From the NCBI GenBank assembly GCA_951213105.1, contig OX578155.1:30644857-30708856 (forward strand): 64,000 nt of DNA. The letters are read 5' to 3'. Made by a program: the position numbers and the translations under genes. This stretch comes from Amaurobius ferox. Taxonomy: Eukaryota; Arthropoda; Arachnida; Araneae; Amaurobiidae. The notes under the pieces are model-generated. The model was not told the origin of the DNA. It saw only the letters and a list, made by a program, of their open reading frames with translations, and did not search any database. Shown here one piece after another: positions 33,270 through 44,768 of this stretch; the first letter of the stretch is position 1; the number at the start of each line of letters is the position of its first letter.

Positions 33270-33985
33270 GAAATTACGAGCACAAAGTTGAGCATTGATG
33301 GCACCTAACCATAATTAAGATCATCATAATTAAGAGAATTTGTTAAGTCTATAAGCATTGTTAATAGATGAGACAACCTTTCTTGTCCCTTTTGAGTATT
33401 ATCCTCTTCAAAACTGAAAAGGGTCTTTCGCTGCTAGCATTCATTATTGGCATTGTCAAAAAAAAATGTTAATATTGTTTCAGTATTTAGACATGTTGAA
33501 CCCAGTCCATCATTACAGCATTGATACATATCAGATTGCTGATACCTTCTTCCCTAATGAATTCTAAAAACTAAAATTTTATCTTGAAACTGGTCTATAT
33601 CAGTGCTTTCTTTGTCTTCATCAGTTTTAAAGTAGAAAGCCATACTTCCATCACTTGTCATCTAAATGTTGAAAAAAACATCAAACATGCCTAATAAGAC
33701 TTTATAGACTTATTAGGCATGACTTTATAGACTCCATGGTTCAGATAATAATCTATCCCATATAATGAAAATGGTTTCTGTGATGAAATTTTCTCTGTCT
33801 TGCAGAACAACTTTGTTTTCACTAGTTTCATCAAAATAGGATTTCTTTTTCTTCTGTTGACATTTTTCATCTTGAAATTTATGTTTATTGAGCAAAGTTT
33901 TGACTTCGGCTTTTATGGATTGAAAATCACTTCTCAAATTTATAATGCATGCTTTTAATGATTTCAGCGAATTTACAGCTTTTGG
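33270..33985 (-). pseudogene. hAT transposase relic, ZMYM1-like
   Basis: Minus-strand translation shows pieces of the hAT transposase family: SLKACIINLRSDFQSIKAEV, then a KKKKSYFDETSEN segment followed by ENFITETIFIIWDRLLSEP (the usual region before the catalytic fold). Further downstream comes MNASSERPFSVLKRI from the C-terminal dimerisation domain. Several stops and frame changes separate them. Its upstream side is cut by the truncated repeat copy at 33976-34518. It is a dead relic of an unrelated or related hAT element. Confidence 0.65.
33686..33721. repeat. Perfect 13-bp hairpin
   Basis: CATGCCTAATAAG (33686-33698) pairs with CTTATTAGGCATG (33709-33721). GACTTTATAGACT is present both in the loop and again just after the hairpin. 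Confidence 0.7.
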
Positions 33986-34518
33986 AAGGCACAGAGGCAC
34001 CAGCCCCCTGCTAAAATGCCCCAAAGGGGGCAGTGACCCTTTTGTAAAATTTCAAGATTTTTTCTATCATTTTTTTTTAAAAACCAAAAAATGCAATTTT
34101 CAATTATTAAAGCAGAGAAAATTGAAAGAAAATCCTATAAACGTAAATGTCACATTTCAGTTCAGTCTTGTTGACATCTTCCTTACTATAGGGACATAAA
34201 CTATCTCCTACACAAACCAAGATCCTCTTTACCCCTGGAAACATGTTTATGCTAATGACAAAACACTTGGCTTCCAGAATTTTTCTATTGCCCACTTAGT
34301 TCAAGAATAAAAGAAATATTTACAGTCATGGGATATTGACATTTCCAAAACGTAGCTGTCTGGAGTAATAACTATAAAGGATAACCACGAAGTAGAGTTG
34401 ACTTATTTGATCTACTGTACACCAAAGAGCTCTTATCTGTAATTTCTCCTAGGTTCTATATATCAGTGCCATCTAGCATATCCGTATGAAGCTGCAAACC
34501 CTGCAGATAGCTTTGTTC
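33976..34518. mobile_element. Truncated copy 3 of the CATAGGCGCCGA hAT family
   Basis: It shares the GC-rich left block (GGCACAGAGGCACCAGCCCC), the CAAGATTTTTTCTA-like continuation, the CTATCTCCTACACAAACCAA stretch and the end at GAAGCTGCAAACC with copies 1, 2 and 4. Terminal repeats and the SINE part are missing. It is older than the other copies. Confidence 0.75.
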
Positions 34519-36241
34519 CATGAAATAGATACAAATTATTTTATTTTACTTTACGCTAAGAAATTTTATAATTTAGATGTTCCCCCAAGATCTGAAAAAT
34601 CCAACTAATTCTAAATTTTACAAGCTAACAACAAATTCATTCATAATCTGAAAGTTAAAATATATTTTAATAGTTGATAAATGGTGTCATCTGATTTTGC
34701 AGGCAAAAAACTGCCTCCTTCTTCAAGACAAAAAGCCCAAACCAATGAAAGTAAAACAAACATTCACATTTTCTATTATAAATCACATGTAAAATGAATG
34801 GTTTTTTAAACATTACAGTCCAATTTTGTATGATAGCAAAAAACATCATTTAAAAAGTTGGACGGGGGAATTGTGAATATTCAACCTCTTTTGTAATCAT
34901 AGAGTTCAAGTATTTAGATTATAATCATGCCAAATTTCATTCTATTTGCTCACTTCATTTTTGACTCTAAAGACACATATTTCTAAACAACACACGCTTG
35001 TGCCATTTAGCTGAATAGCACAGGAGTGGGAACTTGTGTTTCAACTGCCTTTTTTAGTCTAGAAGCACAGGATTACATTAATAGGTAATGTATCGCTTTA
35101 CTTGGCAAAATAAGGAGAATTTTTTTTCAAATTTTTATATTCGTACCTATTAATGGATAAGGAGCATTTATAGTATTTAGATTCAATGTTCAGTTAATCA
35201 TTCCTAATTATATAAAAGCAAATAGTTAATATTAAATAATACTTATAAAAAGAATAATCGTGAATAATAAAATAATATAAGCATTATAAAAGAATAATAA
35301 TAAAACTTTCATTAACCACTAGTAACATTATTTTTAATTTTGAAGTAAGTTTTTATTTATAAGATATATAAACATTAAAGAATGTTATTTTACATTATAT
35401 TAAGAAATTTTATAATTTAAATGTTTTCTAGGATCTGATAAATCCAACAAATTGAAATTCACTCATAACTAATTCATTCATAATCTGAAAATTAAAATAC
35501 TTCCATAGTTCATAAGTAGTATGAAATGGTTTTCCATCCTCCTTTTTCAAAACTAGAAGTCACACAAACCAAAGTAAGAGAGGCTGCTATTCAAGCTCTA
35601 ATGTAGATCCTATACAGGTGTAAATTGAAGACAGAAACCGGAGGAAAAGATCCTCAGGCTGGTGTGGCTGAGCTGTCATTTTGTCTTTAAGAAGGAGACT
35701 GTCTTTTACCTACGAAACTGACTGATACTTTTAATTACTTCTTACATTATAACTAACAAAATACTTTAATTTTGAGATTATTTGAACGATAATCACAATC
35801 TATTCACAATTCTGAATAAAAATGATTTATTATTTTCGTTTTTAAAATAAGCTTATACGTTACGTCTTTCGAAATGAAAATCTCACAAAGTTTTTGAATA
35901 GCAAAGTACTCCAATAACTTTTAATATTTAACAATTTTTAATATTAATTTAATTTTATGTAACTTTATGCTATATCTAATCAAAAAATGAAATAAAATTT
36001 CCAGAACAGTTTACACCTGCATTCTTAAATAAGTGTCACTTTTCATGATAAATTATATATAAAAAGAATATTTTTGAAATAAGATTGTCTGTTCTGATTT
36101 TGTAAACATTTTTAAAAAGTTGGGGGGGGGGGACGGAATTTTGAATATTTATTTAACAATTTTTAATATTTATTTAATTTTTTGTAACTTTTAACCGCTA
36201 TCTAATCAAAAAATGCATAAAATCCCGAGAACAGTTTACAC
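34519..36241. repeat. Non-coding region with internal duplications
   Basis: The block beginning AAGAAATTTTATAATTTA at about 34559 is repeated at about 35402 (through TCATTCATAATCTGAAA and the CCTCCTT...AAACCAA stretch). The block TCTAATCAAAAAATG...CAGTTTACACCTGCA at about 35976-36026 is repeated at 36203-36249. No gene is supported. These look like fragments of one dispersed repeat family. Confidence 0.55.
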
Positions 36242-36249
36242 CTGCACTC

Positions 36250-36756
36250 CAGGGTAAGAAATTAGAAAACAAAATTAGGGGCTGAATGGCCCCCAGCATC
36301 AATTTCTTATGGGCCATTTGAAAATTTCTAAGAGCCAAAATAAAACATTTTAATGAAATAAAAAATATACATGATAAAACCACATAGACCTAATCTAAAT
36401 ATTTTATTTGCTTGCCAAATATATATACTTAAAGATACTAAATTTAAAATTAAAATTCTATTACTTATGTTTAAAAATTTGGTCGTCGAATGCGTCCAGC
36501 ACAAACATCCTCCCGCCAAAGTTGAATGGCATTACTTGGATCAAATTTATTTAGTGGAATTCCTGCAAGCTTGATGGTTGATTGATTTATGGTTTTATAC
36601 AAGAAAAAAAAAAGATTTTTTCCCCCTCAGTTAATTTTGGTAAATTATAGTGATTTAATTCTAGTCGCGATTTGGCTCTCCGATTCAGAAATCATGGTCG
36701 CAAACGATAAAAATTTGGTCGCATTTCGTGCATGGCCCTTCAAATTTCTTACCCTG
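36250..36756. mobile_element. hAT-type MITE, 507 bp
   Basis: The ends CAGGGTAAGAAATTAGAA and TTCAAATTTCTTACCCTG are inverted repeats with one mismatch. The perfect 8-bp duplication CTGCACTC flanks it (36242-36249 and 36757-36764). There is no coding capacity. The flanking sequence continues across it in the related repeat at about 36010, which shows the empty-site arrangement. Confidence 0.88.
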
Positions 36757-36764
36757 CTGCACTC

Positions 36765-39049
36765 TTAAATGAGTGTCCCTTTTTATGATAAATTATGTAT
36801 AAAAAGAATGTTTCTTAAACAAGATTGTCTGTTCCGATTTTGTATAAAAGTCAAAAAAATAGAGGAGGGGGGGGGGCAGATTCTGATCATTCAACCTTCT
36901 CTATAGTCATAGAGTTTAAGTATTCATAGATTGTGATGAGCATTCCAAAATTTTTTCAACTTGTTCACATAGTTCTGGAGATATTAAGCCCACAGACCCA
37001 CACATAGATATGCTAAAATGAATGCACACACCTCAAAAATGTCTAATTCACATTTACAGATGCATAAAATATGTAAAGCCAGTTAATACTCGATTTTAAA
37101 TTATTAATCCGATCACAATCTTTTCACCATATATCATACTATGTAATTTTAATAAAAAAAAGTTTTTAAAATACAAAAGTAGGATGAATCTTGTATGACA
37201 TGTGTTTAATACATAAATGTGTTTAATACATATCTAAAAATATATCCATTCAGCAATGTTGGCCGTTAAAATACATTTAAATGCTGCATTATGTAACATA
37301 ATTCGAGCAAATTCTTGAATGGCTAAAGTAGTGTAGCTAGTAGCAGAACTGTTCACAATTCAGGAAACATGGTTTCAGCCTAGTTTTGTTTTGAATTGAA
37401 ATAAGTCTTAATACCCTAACATTGTCTGTTTTCAAGAAGACTTCACTAACTTGACATTTTCAAATATAGTGATTTAACAGATTTTACCAGCAAACTAATA
37501 AAAGTACTTTCGAAATTATTGTATATAACTCGTATCTCAGCAAGAAATTGAACCAACTATTTCTGGTTAACCCGATATCATGCTTAACAGCAATCGAATG
37601 AATTACTGAGATGATTATTTTTCCTTCTACATTGAAATTCGCCTTACATTTTCCTCTTTCAGATTATAGATCATGAAACATCTTCTGATATATTTTACAG
37701 CATTATTACTATAATATATATTGTATTTTAATATTAACAATTTTTTGTGCATTCCAATACATGTATTTTTTATTGTATTCATATCAATTTTAGAACTCTG
37801 CAATACCAATTCTACAAATACTACAATTACGAGGTATAACTCTATTGTATCATGTTCAATCACAAATAGATTCAGTTATCAGAAAATACCAATTTTTAAA
37901 AAGAAATTTCAACACCTAACATTTAAATTAAAAAATGTTTGTGTTTATTATATATTTGAATAATTTAAAAGTATTTGAAATTATAAGGTAATTTATTTTA
38001 TACTGTCTACGTACTTTTAATTTCTAAAAATATAAATAAAATAAACTACTAAATCTATACATGGTAAGACACACTTTTACCAAAATAAAATATTGTATCT
38101 GTCAATCTCAACAAAGTAATTACCAATCATGCCCCAAAGTAATTCTTAAATTACATGTAAATCTTCGTGGATGACTGTTTTCATTTTAGTGTAATGTCAT
38201 AATTCATCAGGTTACCATAATATCAAAAGTTACCGAAGCAATATTCAGAGAATCAAATCAGAAAAACCAGTTCCTGCACAAGCACAGATTGTCCCAATGG
38301 CACAAGTATGTGTCATTTAGAAATATGCTCTGCAGAGCCAGACCCACGCACGGACATACCGAAAATGGACATACACACATCACTTTGAAAATATTAGATT
38401 CAGATTCAGTGAAGCTCAAGATGTGTAAATCCGAATAAAACTTAAATTTGAATTTTTGATTCTGTCACAAGACTTTACCCATATATTATACCAGTTAAAA
38501 GAGCATCAGATACTAGATGATCCGAAAGGAGTTTATGCAAGGTTAAGTGAAAAACCCTGAAATGTTCAGCAGGGGAGGGGAATTAAAAGAAAATTAATCA
38601 TTTAAATATTTAAACTGATCAACTAAATTAACAAATCAGTTTCTTAAAATAATACAAACTATAGTACTATAAAAGAATGGATTAAGTCAAAATTCTAATT
38701 AATTTTTTTGAAATGACAGCATTTTTAAAAACCAAATCTTTAGTTTAATACTAATACTGCAAATCAGAACGTTCTTCATTTCATTAATAACATGTTTGAA
38801 AAATAGCTTTTTAATATACAATATGCAATAAATATCAAAATTTTAATCGATGTAAACAAATTGTAATATATTTTCATAAACAAAATATACCGATGATCAC
38901 ATACAAATGCAGTTTTTAAAATAGTGTTGCAAAATAGCCATTCATTTCATTAAAAATATAAAAATTATTTTTTTGGTATACAGCATTCAATAATTATCAG
39001 AATTCCTTCATTTCGTTAATAAAATAAATTTGAAAAATATAATTTTTTG
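36765..39049. other. Long AT-rich non-coding stretch
   Basis: No gene or element end is supported. A G-run at 36865-36876 and many short AT frames are present. Confidence 0.4.
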
Positions 39050-39115
39050 CAGTGGCGGCCATTGGGGGGGGGGCGCGAGTATGCGCGACACCATTGAGTA
39101 AACACCCCAAATTAT
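39050..39115 (+). repeat. Transposon end fragment, CAGTGGCGGC type
   Basis: CAGTGGCGGCCATTGGGGGG resembles the minus-strand sequence ending at 49203 (CAGTGGCGGCTTGTGAG). Both look like terminal inverted repeats of a DNA transposon family, but no partner end was located. Confidence 0.4.
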
Positions 39116-39211
39116 TTTTTTAGTTGTACAGATTTATTCCAATTTCTATTGAAAAAATCTGAATTTTTAGTTCAATTAAATCGAGAATTATTAAAAATAA
39201 GTTACGAAAAC

Positions 39212-39229
39212 GCCACTAGATGGCAGCAC
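39212..39229 (+). promoter_or_regulatory. CTCF-like motif
   Basis: GCCACTAGATGGCAGCAC matches the core of the metazoan CTCF consensus by eye. Binding is not shown. Confidence 0.3.
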
Positions 39230-40520
39230 TACACCTTTCTTCGGAGAAAGTCGACTCACGAAAGCTGTATTGCACAGAATTTTCAACACATAGGGGAAAA
39301 TACAGGGATATTTTTAAAGCCGCGTCCCTGCCGTCGGCATCTCCTGAGTGAAAGAATGGTATAGGAGCAATATTAGAAATTTGGCGTGAAAAAAAACCAG
39401 ACATTGTCATAGGCGCCGACTACGGGGGGGCAGAGGGGCACGAGCCCCCGCTGAGCTTCTCCTGAGGGGGCTTTGCCCCCTCTGGGAAATTTCAAAAGTT
39501 TTTTCTAACTTCATATTTTACTAAATACCAAAAAATGAAATTTTTTAAACATACAAATAATTGAAAGAAAATCCTAACAACGTAAGTGTCACATTTCAGT
39601 TCAGTCTTGTTCACATCGTCCTTACCATAGCTCCCTAAACTATCTCGCACACAAACCAAGCTCATCTTTACTCCCAGGAAACATGTTTACGCTAATGACA
39701 AAAACACCTGTTTACCAGAACTTTTTCGACTGACCACCTAATTCAAAGAGAAATGGAAAATTTACAACCATGTTATTAGCATTTCCAAAAAATAACTATT
39801 TCCCTCCAGTAATAACTATAAATGATTACCACGAAGTAGAGATGACTTATTTTGTCTACCTAAAGAGATCTTATCTGTAATTACTCCTGGATTCTATATA
39901 CCAGTGCTGTCTTTACAGGTGGCATCCATTCCGTTTGAAGCTGCAAACCCCGCGGGCACCGTATTCGTCAGGCAAGGGCCAGAGGGAGCTAAGCCCTCCC
40001 CCCCCACACACACACACCACACTATGTATACTCAGCCCACCCCCCTGATAAAAATATTAAAGTTTTAGTTGTGATAAGAAATGTCAACCAACATGTCATC
40101 CAAATTTTGCATAAAAATATTATTTATGAGATTTTTCTTTATAAATTGCTTTGTTTCAAAGATTTTTTAATTTAGCTGAATGTGTGATTATAGTGATGAT
40201 CAATTTATTTACATATTTAATTTAAAAATATTTAAATATAGACAATAATATTTGGATACTTTTACATTATTGCTGGGTTCATTGTTTTAATTTAGTGTGT
40301 CAAAATCAACTGATAGATAGTAAAGAGTTGATATTAAGCGTTAACGTGTATTAACTTTTAGATTTTTTTTTATTAATTAACAGCTTTGCTACTAGTTAAT
40401 GCTTATATTAAAATCCATTGTAATTATTATATATTATAATATTGATGCATAGGAACTATATGGATTTTCCTAATCAACTCTTAGCTTACAAATATAAATA
40501 GGCATAAAAATATTAAAAAT

Positions 40521-40642
40521 AACTTTCATACCCACAAATTTAACGTGCCCGTACACGGAAACAGTTTAGGCAAAGCCGGAAATCTAACTCGGGTCCTCCG
40601 AGTACAATCCCGGTGACTTAACCACTCTGTTACCTCATTCCA
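40521..40642 (-). repeat. Head half of the tRNA-headed SINE in hAT copy 4
   Basis: Only the tRNA-like head and the adjoining start of the core remain. The rest, including the tail, was deleted between a TTAAAAATA stretch and the ACTTTCA...CCCACAAATTTAACG block. Confidence 0.7.
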
Positions 40643-40651
40643 AAACTGTTG

Positions 40652-40937
40652 CTTGTAAGACAATAACTTACAAAACTTCCTTGAGGAAAGCATATATATG
40701 TCAGTTAGGTGACTACAGTTGCTTCGATGGCATTATAACCCTCTCTCTCTTTTCAGGCCAAAATAACAATATGCGCTCTTAACAACCACTACTGCCGTTC
40801 GTTGGGCAGTTCGTTCTTGGCGGTTGTTAAGGACGCATACTGTTCTTTTGGCCTGAAGAAGGGACTTAAAATGACCTCGAACCAATTGTAGTCACCTAAC
40901 TGACATATGCTTGCTTTCTTTAAGGTTGCCTTGTAAC
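40652..40937. repeat. Hairpin module, hAT copy 4
   Basis: Same arrangement as at 13215-13506, including the inner stem AGGCCAAAATAACAATATGC and its partner GCATACTGTTCTTTTGGCCT. Confidence 0.75.
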
Positions 40938-40994
40938 TTTTATATAACTTTATCGGATTGTGCCCCCCCCTGAGATTTTGAAAACTCGGAGCCT

Positions 40995-41180
40995 ATGGAC
41001 ATTGTAGATTGTGTCGCGGGACTGAGCGCGCCCCCAGCCAAAAAGAAACAGAAGAGTAGAAAAACACGAAGAGGGACCTCTCAAATTGGCTCAGTTTCGT
41101 TAATTTGGCTTCAATTTTCTACGTTTAAGAATGTGTCTGTTCTTATTCTCGTCTTTGTTACAAATTTGAAGTTTAAATAA
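40995..41180 (+). other. Open frame running out of the hAT copy, basic
   Basis: 61 codons; the ATG comes from the transposon terminus and the next codons from the target duplication. The local sequence SAPPAKKKQKSRKTRRGT is strongly basic, like a nuclear localisation signal. An AATAAA overlaps the stop (41176-41181). With the transposon removed, the frame extends a further 18 codons leftward to a stop at 39349. It could be the end of a host exon or chance. Confidence 0.25.
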
Positions 41181-41181
41181 A

Positions 41182-41825
41182 CATTTGAACAAATGAGAGA
41201 ATTAAGTGTACGTGTGTGATGGGAAGGGGGAGGGGTTATGATATTTTAGGGGTTTCTGGCTATCGTGAATAAAGTGCCTTGTTTAGGACACTCAGTTTGA
41301 GGGATCGCTTGACCCACCCAGTTGTCTTAATTTTTGAAGTTGTTTCGCATTTCGTCATTTCTGATGTAGTTTGTCTGTTGTTCTGTTCTTCCGAAAGGGA
41401 TTTATTTCTATGCTCTGGTTGATCTGCTGGTGACGAATTTCAATATGTTTGACTTCAAAATAATTCTTTAAACGTCACGAGTTTTCAATTTTTGGCACAC
41501 TGTGATGTATAGGCTATTTTTAGTGGCACTTTCATAAATGTGTTGTTTCGGATATTTAGTTTGAGTTGACTTACCCAGCTGTCTTACTTTTTCAGCTATT
41601 TAACAGTAAAAAATGCCTAAAAATTAAAGAAATTCTAAGTATTTGTTAAAAAACTTAAAAATTAAATTTTCAACATGATCCTTTTATCTGACGTCGTTTT
41701 TCTGGAAATTTTGGCCCGACCGCTGGCGACTATATTGGTAGCCCCCAAATTGGCTCTAGACTTATAATATTGGCCCTAGGCTTATATTTAAATTGAGGTA
41801 GCCCCCAAATTTCTTATCTCGGCTT
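41182..41825. other. Non-coding stretch
   Basis: No gene is supported. The last part (GCCCCCAAATTTCTTATCTCGGC) resembles the end of a unit of the 43484-48890 tandem array, so the array may begin left of the TTAA element. Confidence 0.4.
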
Positions 41826-41829
41826 TTAA

Positions 41830-43479
41830 GGGGACTCAGTACCCTTCATTTGGCGAAAAATGACGAAAATACCGATTTTCATATTTTTTGCTTAAAATAT
41901 ACCTTGACATCTCTAGTATATCCTGACAAAGTTTCGTGAAGATCCGAGAACTATAAATATATCAAAAAGGCTTTTGACTGCAACTATGTCCCTTGAAATA
42001 CCTCGCCTACTTCTCTGTTTACGCTATGTTTACATCACATCTGCAACTGAATACTCCCAGTTCTACAAAATATTTCTACCACGAAGAAGATGAAAGTGGT
42101 TAATCGTAGTTTTAATTGATGATAAAGAAACTTTGTTTACGTTTTCCGATCTGCTTTCGTTCGTTAATACCGTGCATAAACTGTGGAACTCAAAATGCAA
42201 ACGAAAGCTTGCACAGTGTGACGTGGGCAAAATGTCCTAAAGAAACATTTGTACATAAGAAACGTGTAAAACTCTGTGTAATGGAAGCTGTGTGTGAATA
42301 TAATAAAGATACACTGCGCTGCATAAAAGAAGTACGGAATGCCTTAGGTGTACCTTTAGGAAAGTGCTCCATGAATTGCGCTGTGTTGCGCTCGATTTTC
42401 GAAAAAAAATGTTTCGACAAAAACGACGAAGTGCAAAATATCAACTTGCACGCAAACTGGTTAAAAAAAGCAATTTTAAAAAGAGACATATTAGTTATAA
42501 AGAAGGACGGTGTAACATACAGTGCAGGGTATTTTTAAAAGAAAGTTAAGAAATAATGGTAGTTATGCAGAAAAGATATGCATAAGGATACGAAATATTG
42601 TGTGTTTTTATGATATGAATATATTTTCAAAACTTGTATTTCTTTTATAATATAAATATCATCATATTTATACGTAGTTAAGCTATATCTTAATGAAATG
42701 AGTCAAATGTATTTCATGGTGTAAAAATAATAATGAATTTGGTAAAATCAATTTTTATTTATATTTTTTCTCGATTTTCTTTTCAATGTGTGACAACTAA
42801 GGTTTCGGCTAATGGTCACTTATATAAAATAAATATAGTTAAATTCAATGAAACAGCTACAGTTTTAAAGGTAAGTGTATAATAAATAATTTAAAATAAC
42901 ATTTAATGTAATTTAAAATGGATATAGAATAATTTTTTTAAATTAAAACCTTTAAAGTGCTTTTTCTCAGTTCGTGTTTTTTCAATATATCAATATGTTC
43001 AAAATGCTAAAACTTAAATATATATTTCTCAATTGACTTGATTTTTTTTCTGGATGTTCATTATAGTGCATTTTATGAAACTAAGGATCGGATTTGCAAT
43101 AAAATGAAAAGTTTTTTTTTAAAAAATAGATATGTACAAAAACCCAATTTTTTGTTGAATTTTTACATATGTATTAACATTTTATTTTTTTTCTCCCGAA
43201 CTAATTAACTTTTCAAAAATCCGATCCTTAAAGTTATAGAAGACACTTCAAGGAACCATATAAAAAAAAGGGTTGTAAAAAGTTAGAAATTTTAGGAGAA
43301 GATAGCTTTTAAAAATTATTTAAATTTAAAAAAAAAATTAAATTTTTCAAATTGTATCAGTAGAATTGTCTTTTTTCTTGATAAAATAATTTTCCTTAAT
43401 AAAATAATTTAATAATATGCAAAAAGAGTATTGTAAAGTGCTTAAACAAAACAAATTGTTTAAAGGGTACCGAGTCCCC
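41830..43479 (+). mobile_element. TTAA-flanked DNA transposon (Kolobok/MULE-like)
   Basis: The ends GGGGACTCAGTACCC and GGGTACCGAGTCCCC are 15-bp inverted repeats with one mismatch. Both sides are flanked by TTAA (41826-41829 and 43480-43483). A TTAA target duplication fits Kolobok or piggyBac, not Mutator (9-11 bp). The only coding trace is a Mutator-like transposase tail at 42116-42538, so the element is internally reduced (1650 bp). A 13-bp inverted pair AAGGATCGGATTT (about 43085) and AAATCCGATCCTT (about 43218) lies in its right part. Confidence 0.8.
42116..42538 (+). pseudogene. Mutator-like/Kolobok transposase, C-terminal fragment
   Basis: 140 residues with the signature CINCGTQNANESLHSVTWAK then CPK, matching the conserved C-terminal motif (TQNxNESxHxxxWxxxPK) of a widespread arthropod transposase family annotated as Mutator-like. 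The catalytic N-terminal part is absent upstream, within the 300 bp before the left terminal repeat. It lies inside the TTAA-flanked element and in the orientation expected for its own transposase. The frame itself is intact, but a protein this short should not be active. Confidence 0.65.
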
Positions 43480-43483
43480 TTAA

Positions 43484-44368
43484 TTCAGCGAGTTTTATTC
43501 TAATCATGGTTATAGTCTCTGCACCATCTGTACGTGTCACCTGAATATATATTTTGAGCCAACCCCCTGGACGTAACTTTTAGCTTAGCTCCCTCAATTT
43601 TACATCTCGTTTCCTAACTGAGAGATTTTGGTTCTGCTAGTGACTATAGCCTCTGCACCATTTGTACATGTCACCTGGATATGCATCGTTATGAGAAATC
43701 CCTGAGATTAACTTTTACTTCAGTTACGCCCCCCCCCCCTCCAATTTCCCATCTCACCTCTTAATTGAGCGATTTTGATTTTACTGATGGCTATAGTCTC
43801 TGCGCCATCTGTATCACCTTGATATACATATTTGATGGACATAATATACATACGTTTCTTGTGTCAACCCCTGGGCGTAACTTTTATCCACCACAGTTTT
43901 ACATCGCTGTTCCTAATTGAGCGATTTCGGTTCTGCTAGTAGCTATAGTCTCAGCAGCATTAGCACATGTCACCTGGATCTGCATCTTTATAGTGATAAA
44001 TCTCTGAGCGTAACTTTTACTTCAAATAGCACCCCCCCACACACACACACACACACACTTATCCATCTCGACTCCTAATAAAGCGATTTTGATTCAGATA
44101 GTGGCTATAGTCTCTGACCCACATGTACGTATTAAATTGATATACATATTTGATGGATATAATATACATACGTTTTTTGCGTCAACCCCTGGGCTTAACT
44201 TTTAGTTTAACTAGTCCCCATAATTTTGCATTTCAATTCCTAATTGAGCGATTTTGCTTCTGCTGGTGACTATATAGTCTGAGCAACATTTGTACATTTC
44301 ACTTGGATACACATATTTTTGTGTCAACCCCTGGCTATAACTTTTAGTTTAACTAGTCCCCAGAATTT
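43484..44368. repeat. Tandem array of about 150-bp units, left part
   Basis: Units are anchored by GAGCGATTTTGGTTCTGCT-like sequence at about 43486, 43620, 43768, 43919, 44081 and 44244. Each is followed by CTATAGTCTCTGCACCAT, GTACATGTCACCTGGATA and CCCTGGGCGTAACTTTTA-like blocks. Spacing is 134-163 bp. Divergence between units is substantial, so it is old. The array is split by the copia element and resumes at 48588. Confidence 0.85.
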
Positions 44369-44765
44369 TGTTGGTTTTTTTCTTTATATAAATTTTATAA
44401 TATATATATATAAGTGGTAAGATAAGATAAGGTAGTGAAATAAAAGTCACTTACCTTTATTACATCTTTTTCAGTAGCGCCTCTTGATCCTTGAACTATA
44501 TAATTTGGTATTGACACAGGATTTGCGCAGAGTGACTACTACTGTAACAGTTTTAAATTTTATTATTATGCATTAATTTACAGTAATATATACAGCTATT
44601 ATTTACATTCAGTTCTTGCAAGAGTACGACTATTAACGTCCGAGTCTTTCAGAGGAAAACAGAGTTCTGTTTTGAAGATGAAGGGTTGCAGGAGGTTGGC
44701 GAGAAAGTGAGAGTCACAAATTGTTTTGTATCGCTCAAACGGCGATTCATCACAGATATCCAACA
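44369..44765 (-). repeat. 3' LTR of copia element 2
   Basis: Identical by eye to 48186-48582. The polypurine-like AAGTAGGGG (minus strand) lies immediately before it and overlaps the ORF stop. Confidence 0.95.
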
Positions 44766-44768
44766 CCC

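Larger units (their letters stand above)
39408..40997. mobile_element. Non-autonomous hAT-type transposon, copy 4
   Basis: The left end CATAGGCGCCGACTACGG and right end CTCGGAGCCTATG are inverted repeats. The perfect 8-bp duplication GACATTGT flanks it (39400-39407 and 40998-41005). It is very close in sequence to copy 2 outside the 237-bp insertion. The internal SINE is reduced by a deletion to 40521-40642, and the hairpin module is at 40652-40937. There is no coding capacity. Confidence 0.9.
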
